From the NCBI GenBank assembly GCA_023388195.1, contig JAEWGR010000019.1, positions 1 through 14,226 on the forward strand: DNA of 14,226 bases, given 5' to 3'. Below the pieces are notes generated by a model. That model saw only the letters and a program-made list of their open reading frames with translations. It did not search any database and was not told the origin of the DNA. The position numbers and the translations under genes were made by a program. How positions within the stretch are numbered: position 1 is the stretch's first letter; every line of letters starts with the position of its first letter. Below are positions 5,543-13,859 of the stretch, piece after piece. The DNA is from Bacillota bacterium (GTDB taxonomy: Bacteria; Bacillota; Negativicutes; Sporomusales; Sporomusaceae).

Positions 5543-6976
5543 TTAATTTCTTTTCAATAATAACAAGCGATAGGTACCTATAACCTGACCATCATCTAAC
5601 TGCAGTGGTGCTTCCACCCCGGCAGCATAACGCCCGTCAGGACTGATGGCTGAACCTACGCAGGGGCCGGTGGTTGCAACATAATCAAGCAGCCGGGCGT
5701 CAGGCAGGGATAAAAGATACAATCCGTGCACACCAACATCCCTGGTCCGGACATTACGGCCAATAGCAATGGCCATTGCCTGTTCGGTGCCACTGATTTG
5801 CTCGATCATGCCGCCTAGCTTATAACGGCTGACCAGCTTGCCTGACAGATCAAAAATAAATACACTGTTGGAGCCTGGATGTTCTACCGGCGTTGGCAAT
5901 TGCCAGTTTGCCCGGTTATAAGTATTACCGGTGGTAAACACAGCATAATCGTCGGTAAGATGCACATAATTACCGACAGCATTTATATGGACCCCGCCCA
6001 CTTTCTGCGGCTGGCTGATTGTGCGCAACCACATTTCACGACCTTGCCCATCATACATAAAACACCGGCCATCGCTGGCTACACCGGCAACATGCCGCCC
6101 GCTGGGAGCAAGCTCCGGACTGCTGCGCATGGTTGTGTTCTGATAAGGAGGTGCCGGGGGAATCTCTGTACTCCACAGTATTTTCTGTAACGCCCCGTCC
6201 AGACAATACATGCTGTCGGTATAACGGTTAGTTGAGCCCTCATCCCAGTTTGCCGTACCAAAAGCAACCTTGCTGCCGGCGGCATCGACGCTCACCCAGC
6301 TGACCCAGGCGTCCAGATTATGATCAGCCGGAAACAGGGCCTGCTGCACCCCTTCGGCATTAAATTTATAGATGCGGCCCCGGTACTCATTCCGGCCATC
6401 GGCATAACGCAGATACCGCTGGCCGACTGCATATACCATGCCATTCGCATCGCTTCTGACAGCTATGATACCAGGATAGGTTTTATCCTGAATATTGACC
6501 CCCAGTTCGCTGACACTGGGCCGGCGCCACATTTCCCGGCCATCCTCCCGCTTTAGGCAGAGCAAATATCCTTGTTGACTGGTTTCGCCGATATACAAAT
6601 ACCGGCTGTCGGGCGAGAACTCCAAGGCCGATAATTTACCTAATCCCATATTTTTGCGCCATAATACCTGCCCCTTGAGATCGAGCAGCATCAGCTCACC
6701 GTTTTCAGTCCCAATGGCTAAATTTTGGCTGTCAGGCGAAAACTTAATAAATCCTTTTGTAAACCCCATCCGTTGGAAATTATGGACTTCCACGTTGCCA
6801 AGCGAAATGTCGGCTACTTGCATAAAAGTGCCGGTCTGTGTACCGGTTTGCCCGGGTGACAGCACTGGTCCGGAAGCAGTATTATCAAAAATATGGATTG
6901 CCAAAAGGCATAAGGTTACGAAAAACAGTAACGCAAATCCTGCTGTTTGCAGCTTTTTCATGTATTTCACATCCAT
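5543..6976 (-). CDS. Membrane-anchored extracytoplasmic beta-propeller (WD40/PQQ-like) protein
   Basis: 477 residues: a positively charged N-terminus, one hydrophobic segment (about 11-28), a short Gly/Thr/Gln-rich linker, then repeated blade-like motifs through to the C-terminus. Repeats such as FSPDSQNLAIGTENGELMLL, FSPDSRYLYIGE and ISPDGRYAAGVE, along with GQVLWRKN, GREMWRR and GREMWLR, are typical of WD40/PQQ-like propellers. I count roughly six to eight blades. No Cys-containing lipobox is visible, so it is probably an uncleaved signal anchor facing outside. The ATG at 6976 overlaps the previous gene's stop by 10 nt (translational coupling); an ATG at 6961 is an equally good start. Substrate or partner is unknown. 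Its place between ECF transporter genes and an ABC ATPase suggests a scaffold or binding role for the same system. Confidence 0.75.
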   Translation of the reverse strand: MDVKYMKKLQTAGFALLFFVTLCLLAIHIFDNTASGPVLSPGQTGTQTGTFMQVADISLGNVEVHNFQRMGFTKGFIKFSPDSQNLAIGTENGELMLLDLKGQVLWRKNMGLGKLSALEFSPDSRYLYIGETSQQGYLLCLKREDGREMWRRPSVSELGVNIQDKTYPGIIAVRSDANGMVYAVGQRYLRYADGRNEYRGRIYKFNAEGVQQALFPADHNLDAWVSWVSVDAAGSKVAFGTANWDEGSTNRYTDSMYCLDGALQKILWSTEIPPAPPYQNTTMRSSPELAPSGRHVAGVASDGRCFMYDGQGREMWLRTISQPQKVGGVHINAVGNYVHLTDDYAVFTTGNTYNRANWQLPTPVEHPGSNSVFIFDLSGKLVSRYKLGGMIEQISGTEQAMAIAIGRNVRTRDVGVHGLYLLSLPDARLLDYVATTGPCVGSAISPDGRYAAGVEAPLQLDDGQVIGTYRLLLLKRN

Positions 6977-7854
6977 ACTTTCATTACATCATAGAGGCCA
7001 CGCCAGGCCGGAATAAAAAACATGCCATTAAACTGCAATACATCCAAAAGCTTTAACCCCATCAGAAGGGTAACGGCGGCATAAACCCCCAGGCATAACC
7101 GTTGTTCCCCTGCAGGCCACTGCTTTATTTCAGTCCCACGCGCTTCCCGCCCGAAGCCACGGCTCTCAACCGAGGCCGCCAGGGTTGCTGCCCGCCTCAG
7201 CGTTCTCGCCAAGATGGGAAAAAGGGTCTGAAAGGCAGTTTGAATCAAGCGGCGGGGCAGTAAGGCCCTGAAAGGCTCAAACCCCCGCAGCCGCTGTGCA
7301 GTCAACACAATCGCCGTTTCCTGAAAAATGACCGGCAGAAAACGCAGGCCGCTGATCAGCATAAAGGCCAGCTCATAGGGCATTTTCCAGGAGACAAAAC
7401 TCTTAAGTAACTGCCGGGGATCTGAAGTCCAGCTTAACAGCAAACCTAACGACAGCATACTTGCTGAGCGCAGTGCCTGGACAGCGCCATATTCCAAACC
7501 CTCCCGGTAGACAAACACGCCACCGGTTAAAGTCCCGAGGACTGGCAGGGACGGCGGTACAAGGCACGCCACAATAGTCTTTGGTTCCCGGGTATAAAAC
7601 AGTGCCTGGCTAACCATCGACCCCCATAAGCCCAGCAGGACAAAAACAATTAGAATCCGCCACCGCGGCGCGGTGGTCCGGGCCAGGATATGTATAGCTA
7701 AAGTCAGGCAAAACAGCAAGTATAAGGTTCGGGGACTGTCAAGCAGCATCGCGGTCGCAGCAAACCCGGCCAGCAATACTACTTTAGTCCGCACATCAAG
7801 TTTATGTACCGGCGTATCACCCGGCGTGGCTTCCCAGACATCCCTGACGGACAT
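6967..7854 (-). CDS. ECF transporter transmembrane (T) component, CbiQ/YkoC-like
   Basis: A 295-residue membrane protein that couples ATPases to the substrate-binding S component in energy-coupling factor importers. The N-terminal HKLDVRTKVVLL is the usual family start. Several membrane segments follow, and then come the two coupling motifs with Arg-Gly: TAQRLRGFEP and ASVESRGFG (about 185-235). These normally read A-R-G and contact the ATPases. The ATG overlaps the end of the ATPase gene by 38 nt, with GAGGAGG 9 nt upstream, and its own stop overlaps the next gene's start. This gene, the double ATPase and the membrane protein before it together have the composition of a group I ECF transporter like YkoEDC. 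Confidence 0.88.
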   Translation of the reverse strand: MSVRDVWEATPGDTPVHKLDVRTKVVLLAGFAATAMLLDSPRTLYLLFCLTLAIHILARTTAPRWRILIVFVLLGLWGSMVSQALFYTREPKTIVACLVPPSLPVLGTLTGGVFVYREGLEYGAVQALRSASMLSLGLLLSWTSDPRQLLKSFVSWKMPYELAFMLISGLRFLPVIFQETAIVLTAQRLRGFEPFRALLPRRLIQTAFQTLFPILARTLRRAATLAASVESRGFGREARGTEIKQWPAGEQRLCLGVYAAVTLLMGLKLLDVLQFNGMFFIPAWRGLYDVMKVWM

Positions 7855-9505
7855 GCCGCACTACCTCCTCTACCCCCATGGCCACACCGCCATACAGTTG
7901 CTGCGCCACCAGCAAAGCGGCGGGCGGCTTGAGTCCGGCCCGGCTCAGCATGACCGCCTGATTAAAGACCACGGCCGGAGGCCCGTCCGCAATAAGGCGG
8001 CCCTGGCACAAAACGATAACCCTGTCGGCATGACCGGCAGCAACCTCAGTGTCATGAGTACAAAATACCACCGTTCCGCCCTGAGCCGCATAGTCTTTCA
8101 GCAAGACAATAATATCTTCTATATGACCAATATCCTGGCCTGTTGTCGGCTCATCCAGCAACAATACCGCCGGCCGGCAGGACAGGACAGCCGCCAGAGC
8201 CAGCCGCAGGCGCTGGCCGCGGCTTAGTGCCAGCGGGAACTCTTCTTCGCGGCCGTTTAACCCCATTTTCTGCAAAAGCTCCCGGCAGTAAGGAGTCAAA
8301 CCTTGTCCGCCCTGCTGCCGGGGGGCAAAAGACACCTCATCAGCTACCGTACTGTTAAACAACATCAGGTCAGGATTTTGCAATACCATACCCACCTGGC
8401 GACGGACAGCAGCCAGCGGCTGGCCCAGCACCCGCACGCTCCCCTGCTGCGGTGCCAGCAAGCCCCCTATCTGTTGCAGCAATGTCGATTTTCCGGCCCC
8501 ATTGTTGCCCATAAGCGCTACAAACTGCCCTCTGGGAATAAACAGATCAATTTGGTTCAGGACTGGCTGCCGGCTGCTTTCATACCAAAAGGACAAGTTT
8601 TGAACCTCCATAGCCGGCTCGGAACTGTTGCCGGCTGGCACCAGTGTACATGCCGTTTCTGCCACTGCTTGCACAGAATACCGCCGCCGGATAGCCGCCA
8701 CAGCAGCCTCAACCCCGGCGGACGAGGACACAATGCCCAGCTGCCGGCATATATCGACCGGCTGCGGTACCCTGAGACCATGGCTGGCAAATAACTCCGG
8801 ACAGCCAAACGCCTCTTCTCTGGTACCCGCCCACAATAACTGGCCCGCATCCATGACAACAACCCGGTTACACAGTGGCATAACCTCATGCAAACGGTGC
8901 TCTACCAGAATGATGGTAATGCCAAGCTCCCGGTTGACTTTTTTCAGTACCGTCAATAATTCAGTAGCACCCCGGGGATCAAGCTGGCTAATCGGTTCAT
9001 CCAAAGCCAGAATAGCTGGCCTGGCGGCCAGCACCGAGGCTGCTGCCAGACGTTGTTTTTGCCCGCCTGACAAGGCATGTACGCTGGCTTCCCGCTTATT
9101 GAGCAATCCCACCAGAGCCAGGGCCTCATCAACCCGGAGATCAATATCGTCAGTGGTCATACCCATATTTTCCAGAATGAAAGCAGTTTCATCATACACC
9201 GTTGTTGAGAAAATCTGATCCTCCGGACTTTGAAACACCATGCCCACCGTCCGGCTCAACTGGGCTACACTCAGCGTCCGGGTATCCTGCCCATTTACCA
9301 GCACAGTTCCCCCTAACACCCCGCCGCTTTCTTCCGGGATCAGACCGTTAAGCATTTTCAACAAGGTACTTTTTCCACAGCCTGTTGAGCCGGTAATCAA
9401 AACAAAATCACCGGCCGCAACCTGCAGGTCAAATTGTTTGACACTGGGGCGATTCGCATGTTTATAAGTAAAGGTAACATCCTGCCATTCCACCAAAGCC
9501 TGCAT
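7817..9505 (-). CDS. ECF transporter ATPase, two ATP-binding domains fused (YkoD/CbiO-like)
   Basis: 562 residues with two complete ABC ATPase domains. Domain 1 has Walker A GSTGCGKST (39-47), Q-loop FQSPEDQIFSTTVYDE (91-106), LSGGQ (145-149), Walker B with Glu170 and H203. Domain 2 has GNNGAGKST (333-341), LQNPDLMLFNSTVADE (375-390), LSRGQ (427-431), Glu452 and H484. The FQSPEDQIF / LQNPDLMLF stretches are characteristic of ECF ATPases. Such fused A-A' subunits occur in YkoD-like thiamine-precursor transporters. The second signature has Arg in place of the first Gly (LSRGQ), a mild asymmetry between the two sites. The ATG lies 3 nt after the previous stop with a G-run ribosome site, so translation is coupled. 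Confidence 0.93.
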   Translation of the reverse strand: MQALVEWQDVTFTYKHANRPSVKQFDLQVAAGDFVLITGSTGCGKSTLLKMLNGLIPEESGGVLGGTVLVNGQDTRTLSVAQLSRTVGMVFQSPEDQIFSTTVYDETAFILENMGMTTDDIDLRVDEALALVGLLNKREASVHALSGGQKQRLAAASVLAARPAILALDEPISQLDPRGATELLTVLKKVNRELGITIILVEHRLHEVMPLCNRVVVMDAGQLLWAGTREEAFGCPELFASHGLRVPQPVDICRQLGIVSSSAGVEAAVAAIRRRYSVQAVAETACTLVPAGNSSEPAMEVQNLSFWYESSRQPVLNQIDLFIPRGQFVALMGNNGAGKSTLLQQIGGLLAPQQGSVRVLGQPLAAVRRQVGMVLQNPDLMLFNSTVADEVSFAPRQQGGQGLTPYCRELLQKMGLNGREEEFPLALSRGQRLRLALAAVLSCRPAVLLLDEPTTGQDIGHIEDIIVLLKDYAAQGGTVVFCTHDTEVAAGHADRVIVLCQGRLIADGPPAVVFNQAVMLSRAGLKPPAALLVAQQLYGGVAMGVEEVVRHVRQGCLGSHAG

Positions 9506-9508
9506 CTG

Positions 9509-11161
9509 TCAGTCCCCCCCTACCCGGCATAAACGGCCGCCAAGCCGTACGCCGCAGACCGCACCAATTGCTGTATATAGAAAGCCATTAATCAGCAGCA
9601 ACATATAGATATACCAATCGGCATAATACATCCTGTACAATACCGACAGGCCTTGCAGACTGACATAAGTCGCAATACTGTCGGCCACCCCGCAGATTAG
9701 AGCCAGACAGGCAATCTTATACCAGCTTAAGCCGGCCGCTGCATCGGCTGACTGCAGGTAGCGGTACAAGCCGCTGCCGTACATAAACGTTTCCAGCAGC
9801 AGGGCATTAATGCCATAAGACAGTAAAAGGATCGGTGAAATCTGACCAAAAGCCAGCATTCCCAGCAGCAGGCGCACAATAATCATCAGGGCGATAACCC
9901 CCGGCCGGGGGATAAGGATGACCAGCGCTATAATCATCATATACAGCATAATACTATTAAATAAGCCGGTAACAATAAACCCGAAAGGTCCCATCAGGAT
10001 ATGAAAAAAGTCATTAAGCAAGGTTGACGGCACCGTAACCACCGCAAAAGCCGCAGCCCCGAATAAAGCCACCGTCACCAGCCAACGGGTTTTCATCGTT
10101 GCCAGAACAGACCTGATGTGCCTTACTGCCAGCAGCGCCCCGGCCAGCAGCGCCGCTGCCGCCACCCCGATCACAGCCAGGGCCTTCCAGTCCTTTTTCA
10201 CAACCGTAAGTACTGTTTCCTGCACCACCGGCGGCGCAAATTCATCTTCCATGATTACCCGCAGAATGTATTGTCCCCCTGCGAGCGCCTGCTCGTTTGC
10301 ATAAACGGGCAGTTGCACAGCCTGCCTGGACTCACCGGTTAGTGCCGCAAAAGCAACCAGCTTGTCCTCATGCCCGCCCATTGAGCCTGCATCTTTATCC
10401 TCACCGGTTGTTCCCGGCGTAAACAGGCCCGCCACCGGCTCGCGGCTATGAGCATCAAGCAGCCGGGTCGTAATCACCACCAGCTTTTGCTGTTCAGACG
10501 GGTTATTGACAATAAGCTTCATATATGTGACCGGATGCAAGGCCTCAACCTCCAGATTAGAGGCCCCTTTGCCATTTATGATATTTTTATAATAATCCCA
10601 GCCTCTATCACGCATGACCAGTGTATTGCGCGATAAACGCTCGTCAGTTTTTCCATCCCGGTCCAGCGGCAGGATAATTTGCTCAATAGCTGCCGGCTCA
10701 TTGCCAAACACCCGGCCTGTAGCAATAACGGTAACCGGTACCTGCCGGATCTGCTGCCCGTCACTGATAGTGATGGCATAGGTGTCTGGAAGTACATCCG
10801 CCCCAAGCTGGATTGTCAATAAGTCAAACCACTGGCTATAGCCGCCGGCTAAGTCGATATGCCGCTGGAGAATCTCCCCTTCCGGGTGTTGTACCACCTG
10901 CCAGGTATTAGACCTGTCGGCAAGAGTAAATCCAGGCGGCAGCTTAATTGAAATCACGGCGGCAACCGCTGCCTGACTCCGGTTTTCTATACTGTACAGG
11001 GCCTGCAGCTGGCTCCCCGGCCGGACACCTTCCCGGGGCTTCCCCAAATAGTAAGGTACCTGCAGCGAAATAGTAACATCATCACCGGTATACCCTGCAC
11101 CAACCGGCGGCAGCAGGCCAAAAACGATGAGACATAAACTGAGCAATACTGTTATTTTCAT
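9509..11161 (-). CDS. Exported Ig-like domain protein with C-terminal ECF S-component-like membrane domain
   Basis: 550 residues in three parts. Residues 1-22 look like a cleavable signal peptide ending at VGAG. Residues ~24-325 are a hydrophilic extracytoplasmic region of beta-rich modules; the stretch LYSIENRSQAAVAAVISIKL, PPGFTL and VPVTV resembles NEW3/CARDB Ig-like folds, and a second module covers ~205-320. After one membrane helix (326-347), about six further helices follow (359-380, 390-416, 418-437, 442-462, 480-502, 514-540), with IPRPGVIALMIIVRLLLG reminiscent of the PG-containing segment of YkoE-like S components. A signal peptide and ectodomain fused to an S component would be unusual. 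The genes for ATPase and T component follow directly, 3 nt apart, which supports the idea that this is the substrate-recognition part. The family assignment of both halves is inference. Confidence 0.6.
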   Translation of the reverse strand: MKITVLLSLCLIVFGLLPPVGAGYTGDDVTISLQVPYYLGKPREGVRPGSQLQALYSIENRSQAAVAAVISIKLPPGFTLADRSNTWQVVQHPEGEILQRHIDLAGGYSQWFDLLTIQLGADVLPDTYAITISDGQQIRQVPVTVIATGRVFGNEPAAIEQIILPLDRDGKTDERLSRNTLVMRDRGWDYYKNIINGKGASNLEVEALHPVTYMKLIVNNPSEQQKLVVITTRLLDAHSREPVAGLFTPGTTGEDKDAGSMGGHEDKLVAFAALTGESRQAVQLPVYANEQALAGGQYILRVIMEDEFAPPVVQETVLTVVKKDWKALAVIGVAAAALLAGALLAVRHIRSVLATMKTRWLVTVALFGAAAFAVVTVPSTLLNDFFHILMGPFGFIVTGLFNSIMLYMMIIALVILIPRPGVIALMIIVRLLLGMLAFGQISPILLLSYGINALLLETFMYGSGLYRYLQSADAAAGLSWYKIACLALICGVADSIATYVSLQGLSVLYRMYYADWYIYMLLLINGFLYTAIGAVCGVRLGGRLCRVGGD

Positions 11162-11278
11162 ATTTTATTTACTCCCGCACTTTTTCCATTGTCCGGACAC
11201 CTAAAAGGTAACACATAAAAACGACACAGGCAGTAGCACCTCATGTGCTGAATTTACCCATGTCTGCATGTGAATCAA
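11162..11278 (-). other. 117-nt gap between the nitrogenase-like and transporter genes
   Basis: The largest gap inside the long operon. On the minus strand it contains a small hairpin (AGCAC-N5-GTGCT, 11235-11249), TTTTT about 13 nt further on, and a weak promoter-like TTGATT-N16-TAAATT near 11250-11277. Possible roles are an internal promoter, partial terminator or mRNA processing site that sets a different level for the transporter genes. None is strong. Confidence 0.3.
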
Positions 11279-12571
11279 TCAATAACGCTGACAAACAGCA
11301 ATATACCGTTCCCATAAGCACTCCAGCAGATGAACGGCTCCCTGCAAGCCCATAAACGGTCGATGACTGAGCCGGATTTCATCATATACGGGCAAGGCTA
11401 TATTTTGGTAAACCACAGTCTGTTGTTGGTTGCGATACAGCCAGACCCGCTCATTGCTGCTGCCAAGCAGCAGCCCTGACGTCAGTTGATTTAAACAGTC
11501 CGCCGGTGTCTGGCTGTCTTTTTGGGCATCAATTACCCGGCCTAAGATGGCCGGTAGCTGCGGCTGCAAAATCCCCCCCTGCGCAATGGTTGTCAGTTTG
11601 GCGGTGTCCACCCATTCCCGCCGCACTGCCTGTGCCAGCCCCAGTGCGGTAGAGGAGGGCGCCGCCACCAATACCTGGCTAAACCACAGTTCTCCCCAGA
11701 TACGCTCCATCTCCTGGGCAGCGTGGCGCAGGCGTCGCGCCAGCAAATCCCGTTCTTGGCCAGCTATCGCCAAAACCTGGTTTTCCCTGCCACCAGCCTG
11801 CCCTATCACGCAAAGCCATTCCCAGGTACCCTCCAAACCATAGGGCGGCAGACCGGCCACATAAGGGATTCCATACTGAGATTGCAGCAATAAGGCTGTT
11901 TCCAGCCCCAATTCGGCGTGCAAGACAATATTCACTTCCGCCTGAGCCATAGCCGCCATATCAGCCTGACAGGCGCCTGCCCCCGGACAAGCCAGCACCT
12001 GATAGCCGGCCGCCCCCAGAAGCCGCTTAATTTCCTGGATGTCGCTGACAGCATTATAGTAGCCGTAGGTCGCCCCCAGCAAATTAACCGTACCAGCCTT
12101 TCTTGGCAGGCTTGCTTGCAGTGGCATTGCGGAAAAGTAGGCTTTGGCTGCGGCCCGGTATCCTTCTTGAAACCCTCCGCTCAAACCACCGCTTTCCAGA
12201 CAAATTACCGGACAAGGCAGGGCTGCCTGCCGGGCAATTGCCGCAAGATCATCACCGATCAGACTGATGGAACAGCTGCTTTCTATAAATACCACGGCTG
12301 GCCGCGTCGTTTCCTTGACAGTCTGCAAGGTCTCCAGCAGGGCCTCTTCGGTTCCGTAGATCACGGCATTATTATCAACCTGCGAGCAAAAAAAACGGCT
12401 GCCAATATCGGGGCACGAGTGTTCCAGAAACCGGAGGGCATAAAAATAGCACCATAAGGGGCCGTTGCCGACAATAACTGCATCCTTGATGCCGGCAAAA
12501 AACGCCGCCGCCCCGGTCAATGCACAGGCACTGAAACAACTTTGGACATCACGCCACTGTTGATCAGCCAT
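11279..12571 (-). CDS. Nitrogenase-like component 1, NifK/NifN-type subunit
   Basis: 430 residues of the oxidoreductase/nitrogenase component 1 family. Three Cys match the P-cluster ligands of NifK in context and spacing: C16 (CALTGA), C41 (NGPLWC) and C100 (SSCSISLIGDD), with gaps of 25 and 59 residues against 25 and 58 in Azotobacter NifK. Later features are AEVNIVLHAELGLE and YGIPYVAGLPPYGLEGTWEWL, matching the family pattern. It is much shorter than NifK (about 520) and lacks the C-terminal extension of BchB. The ATG sits inside the end of the NifD-like gene (ATGGCTGA, 8-nt overlap) with GGGGAGGG 7 nt before it, so the two subunits are co-translated and should form a heterodimer or tetramer. 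Function not assigned. Confidence 0.87.
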   Translation of the reverse strand: MADQQWRDVQSCFSACALTGAAAFFAGIKDAVIVGNGPLWCYFYALRFLEHSCPDIGSRFFCSQVDNNAVIYGTEEALLETLQTVKETTRPAVVFIESSCSISLIGDDLAAIARQAALPCPVICLESGGLSGGFQEGYRAAAKAYFSAMPLQASLPRKAGTVNLLGATYGYYNAVSDIQEIKRLLGAAGYQVLACPGAGACQADMAAMAQAEVNIVLHAELGLETALLLQSQYGIPYVAGLPPYGLEGTWEWLCVIGQAGGRENQVLAIAGQERDLLARRLRHAAQEMERIWGELWFSQVLVAAPSSTALGLAQAVRREWVDTAKLTTIAQGGILQPQLPAILGRVIDAQKDSQTPADCLNQLTSGLLLGSSNERVWLYRNQQQTVVYQNIALPVYDEIRLSHRPFMGLQGAVHLLECLWERYIAVCQRY

Positions 12572-13859
12572 ACAGTATCCCTCCCCGCTGAGCCGGGCGC
12601 TGGGCCAGACGCTCCAGTTTCTGCAGTTGTTTGAGAAAACCGTTCACTCCGATAGGCGGTAACACCGGTATAAAAAATTGACGCAAAGTTTCGTTCTCTA
12701 ATTCATGCGTAGTCATTACCAATTCGGCTGTTTGTAAAGCTGCATCAGCCTGGTTTTGCAACAAGACAGGCACTTTCGTATACATGGCCAGGGCCTGCCG
12801 CAATAATTCCTGTTGCTGTCCGGTCATCCCCCGGAGCAGAACGATAGCCACTAATTCCATTTCTGCCTGGGCGATTAGTTCCAGCACCCAGCCTGGTTCA
12901 AAATATTGCAGCGGCCGGCCGATAACTAATGCAACCCTGGCCAGGCGCAGGGTCCGGCGGCTCTCGAATACGGCGTCCTGCAGCCGCTGTTGTTCAGCCG
13001 CAATCGCCTGCCTGGCAGCCTGAGGACATTTCAGCAATGCCCCCAGCTCAGACAGCCACGCCGTAGTCCCCAACCAGCCTACCGGATGATCCCTATCGAA
13101 AAACGGAGTCCCGCTCCTGTCTTCAAGCCCGGCGGCCAGCCTGCGAATCCAGGCATAAGATTGCGCCCGGCCGCCAATCAGAATATTCAATGCCGATGCC
13201 CCTACCTGTCGCATGTCGCTGAGCGATGCATACCCTGGAAAATGAGCATGGACCTCTAAGCCAAAGTACTGGAGCAGCCGTTCCATTTCCCGGCAGTCCT
13301 CGCTTCCAGGCCCGCCACGGTCACCCAAAATCGTAACCGTACCCGGCAATACTGGCTGAGCCGTGATAAATCTTTCGGCCACAGCCATTGCCGTATGATA
13401 AAAACCGGCATGATATTCCCCATCCAAATACCCGCTGCAGGGAGAAGCAATGACCGGTATATTAAATTCCTGTTCAGCCAGCGAGGCCACCTCGGCAATA
13501 TCATCACCAATGATGCCGGCCACACAGGAACTGGCAATCACAATGTAGCTTGGCCGGTAGCGTTCAGCCACAGACCTGATGCACACCCTTAGCTGCTCCG
13601 CTCCGCCAAAGATCGAATGTTCATCATTCAGTTCACTGCTAATCAGGGGGGCCCGGTAATGCCCGGGCACAAACTCCTGCCGGGATACCAGGCGGTAATG
13701 AATACCCAGCCCCATCTCCTGGGTTATATGGGCACAGGCTTTAGGGCTGTGAAAAATCACTACAGCCCCATCGCAGTGGGCTACAGCCCGCCATACACCG
13801 GGCATACTGCAACTGCAGCCGCTCTTTAGGGATACAACCGGACGTTTACTCTTCACCAT
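12564..13859 (-). CDS. Nitrogenase-like component 1, NifD/NifE-type subunit
   Basis: 431 residues from the ATG at 13859; an upstream TTG at 13889 would extend it but TTG without a ribosome site is unlikely. Three Cys fit metal-cluster ligands: C15 (SGCSCSMPG), C42 (HSPKACAHI) and C112 (SSCVAGIIGDD), matching NifD C62/C88/C154 in context. Where NifD has Cys275 (LNLVHCYRSMN), this protein reads LNILIGGRAQSYA, and the His442 region reads PPIGVNGF. Neither FeMo-cofactor ligand is present. It is shorter than NifD (about 490) and near NifE/BchN in size. It overlaps the NifH-like stop by 14 nt. This suggests electron transfer through a bridging Fe-S cluster from the NifH-like protein to a substrate bound without FeMo-co. 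The substrate is unknown; tetrapyrroles and sulfur compounds are known for relatives. Confidence 0.87.
   Translation of the reverse strand: MVKSKRPVVSLKSGCSCSMPGVWRAVAHCDGAVVIFHSPKACAHITQEMGLGIHYRLVSRQEFVPGHYRAPLISSELNDEHSIFGGAEQLRVCIRSVAERYRPSYIVIASSCVAGIIGDDIAEVASLAEQEFNIPVIASPCSGYLDGEYHAGFYHTAMAVAERFITAQPVLPGTVTILGDRGGPGSEDCREMERLLQYFGLEVHAHFPGYASLSDMRQVGASALNILIGGRAQSYAWIRRLAAGLEDRSGTPFFDRDHPVGWLGTTAWLSELGALLKCPQAARQAIAAEQQRLQDAVFESRRTLRLARVALVIGRPLQYFEPGWVLELIAQAEMELVAIVLLRGMTGQQQELLRQALAMYTKVPVLLQNQADAALQTAELVMTTHELENETLRQFFIPVLPPIGVNGFLKQLQKLERLAQRPAQRGGILYG

Noticed and set aside
7673..8227. Open frame of 184 codons, plus strand
   Set aside because: It spans the antisense of two well-supported ECF genes including their overlap; no family features.
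8628..9218. Open frame of 196 codons, plus strand
   Set aside because: It lies wholly antisense to the clearly real double ATPase gene, and its Ser/Thr/Ala/Arg-rich composition is that of an antisense shadow.
6967..9505. Cobalt transporter CbiMNQO
   Set aside because: T and ATPase parts resemble CbiQ/CbiO, but the ATPase is a fused double unit and no CbiM or CbiN is present; the YkoEDC type fits better.
11918..12457. Open frame of 179 codons, plus strand
   Set aside because: Antisense to the NifK-like gene, with no recognisable motif or ribosome site.
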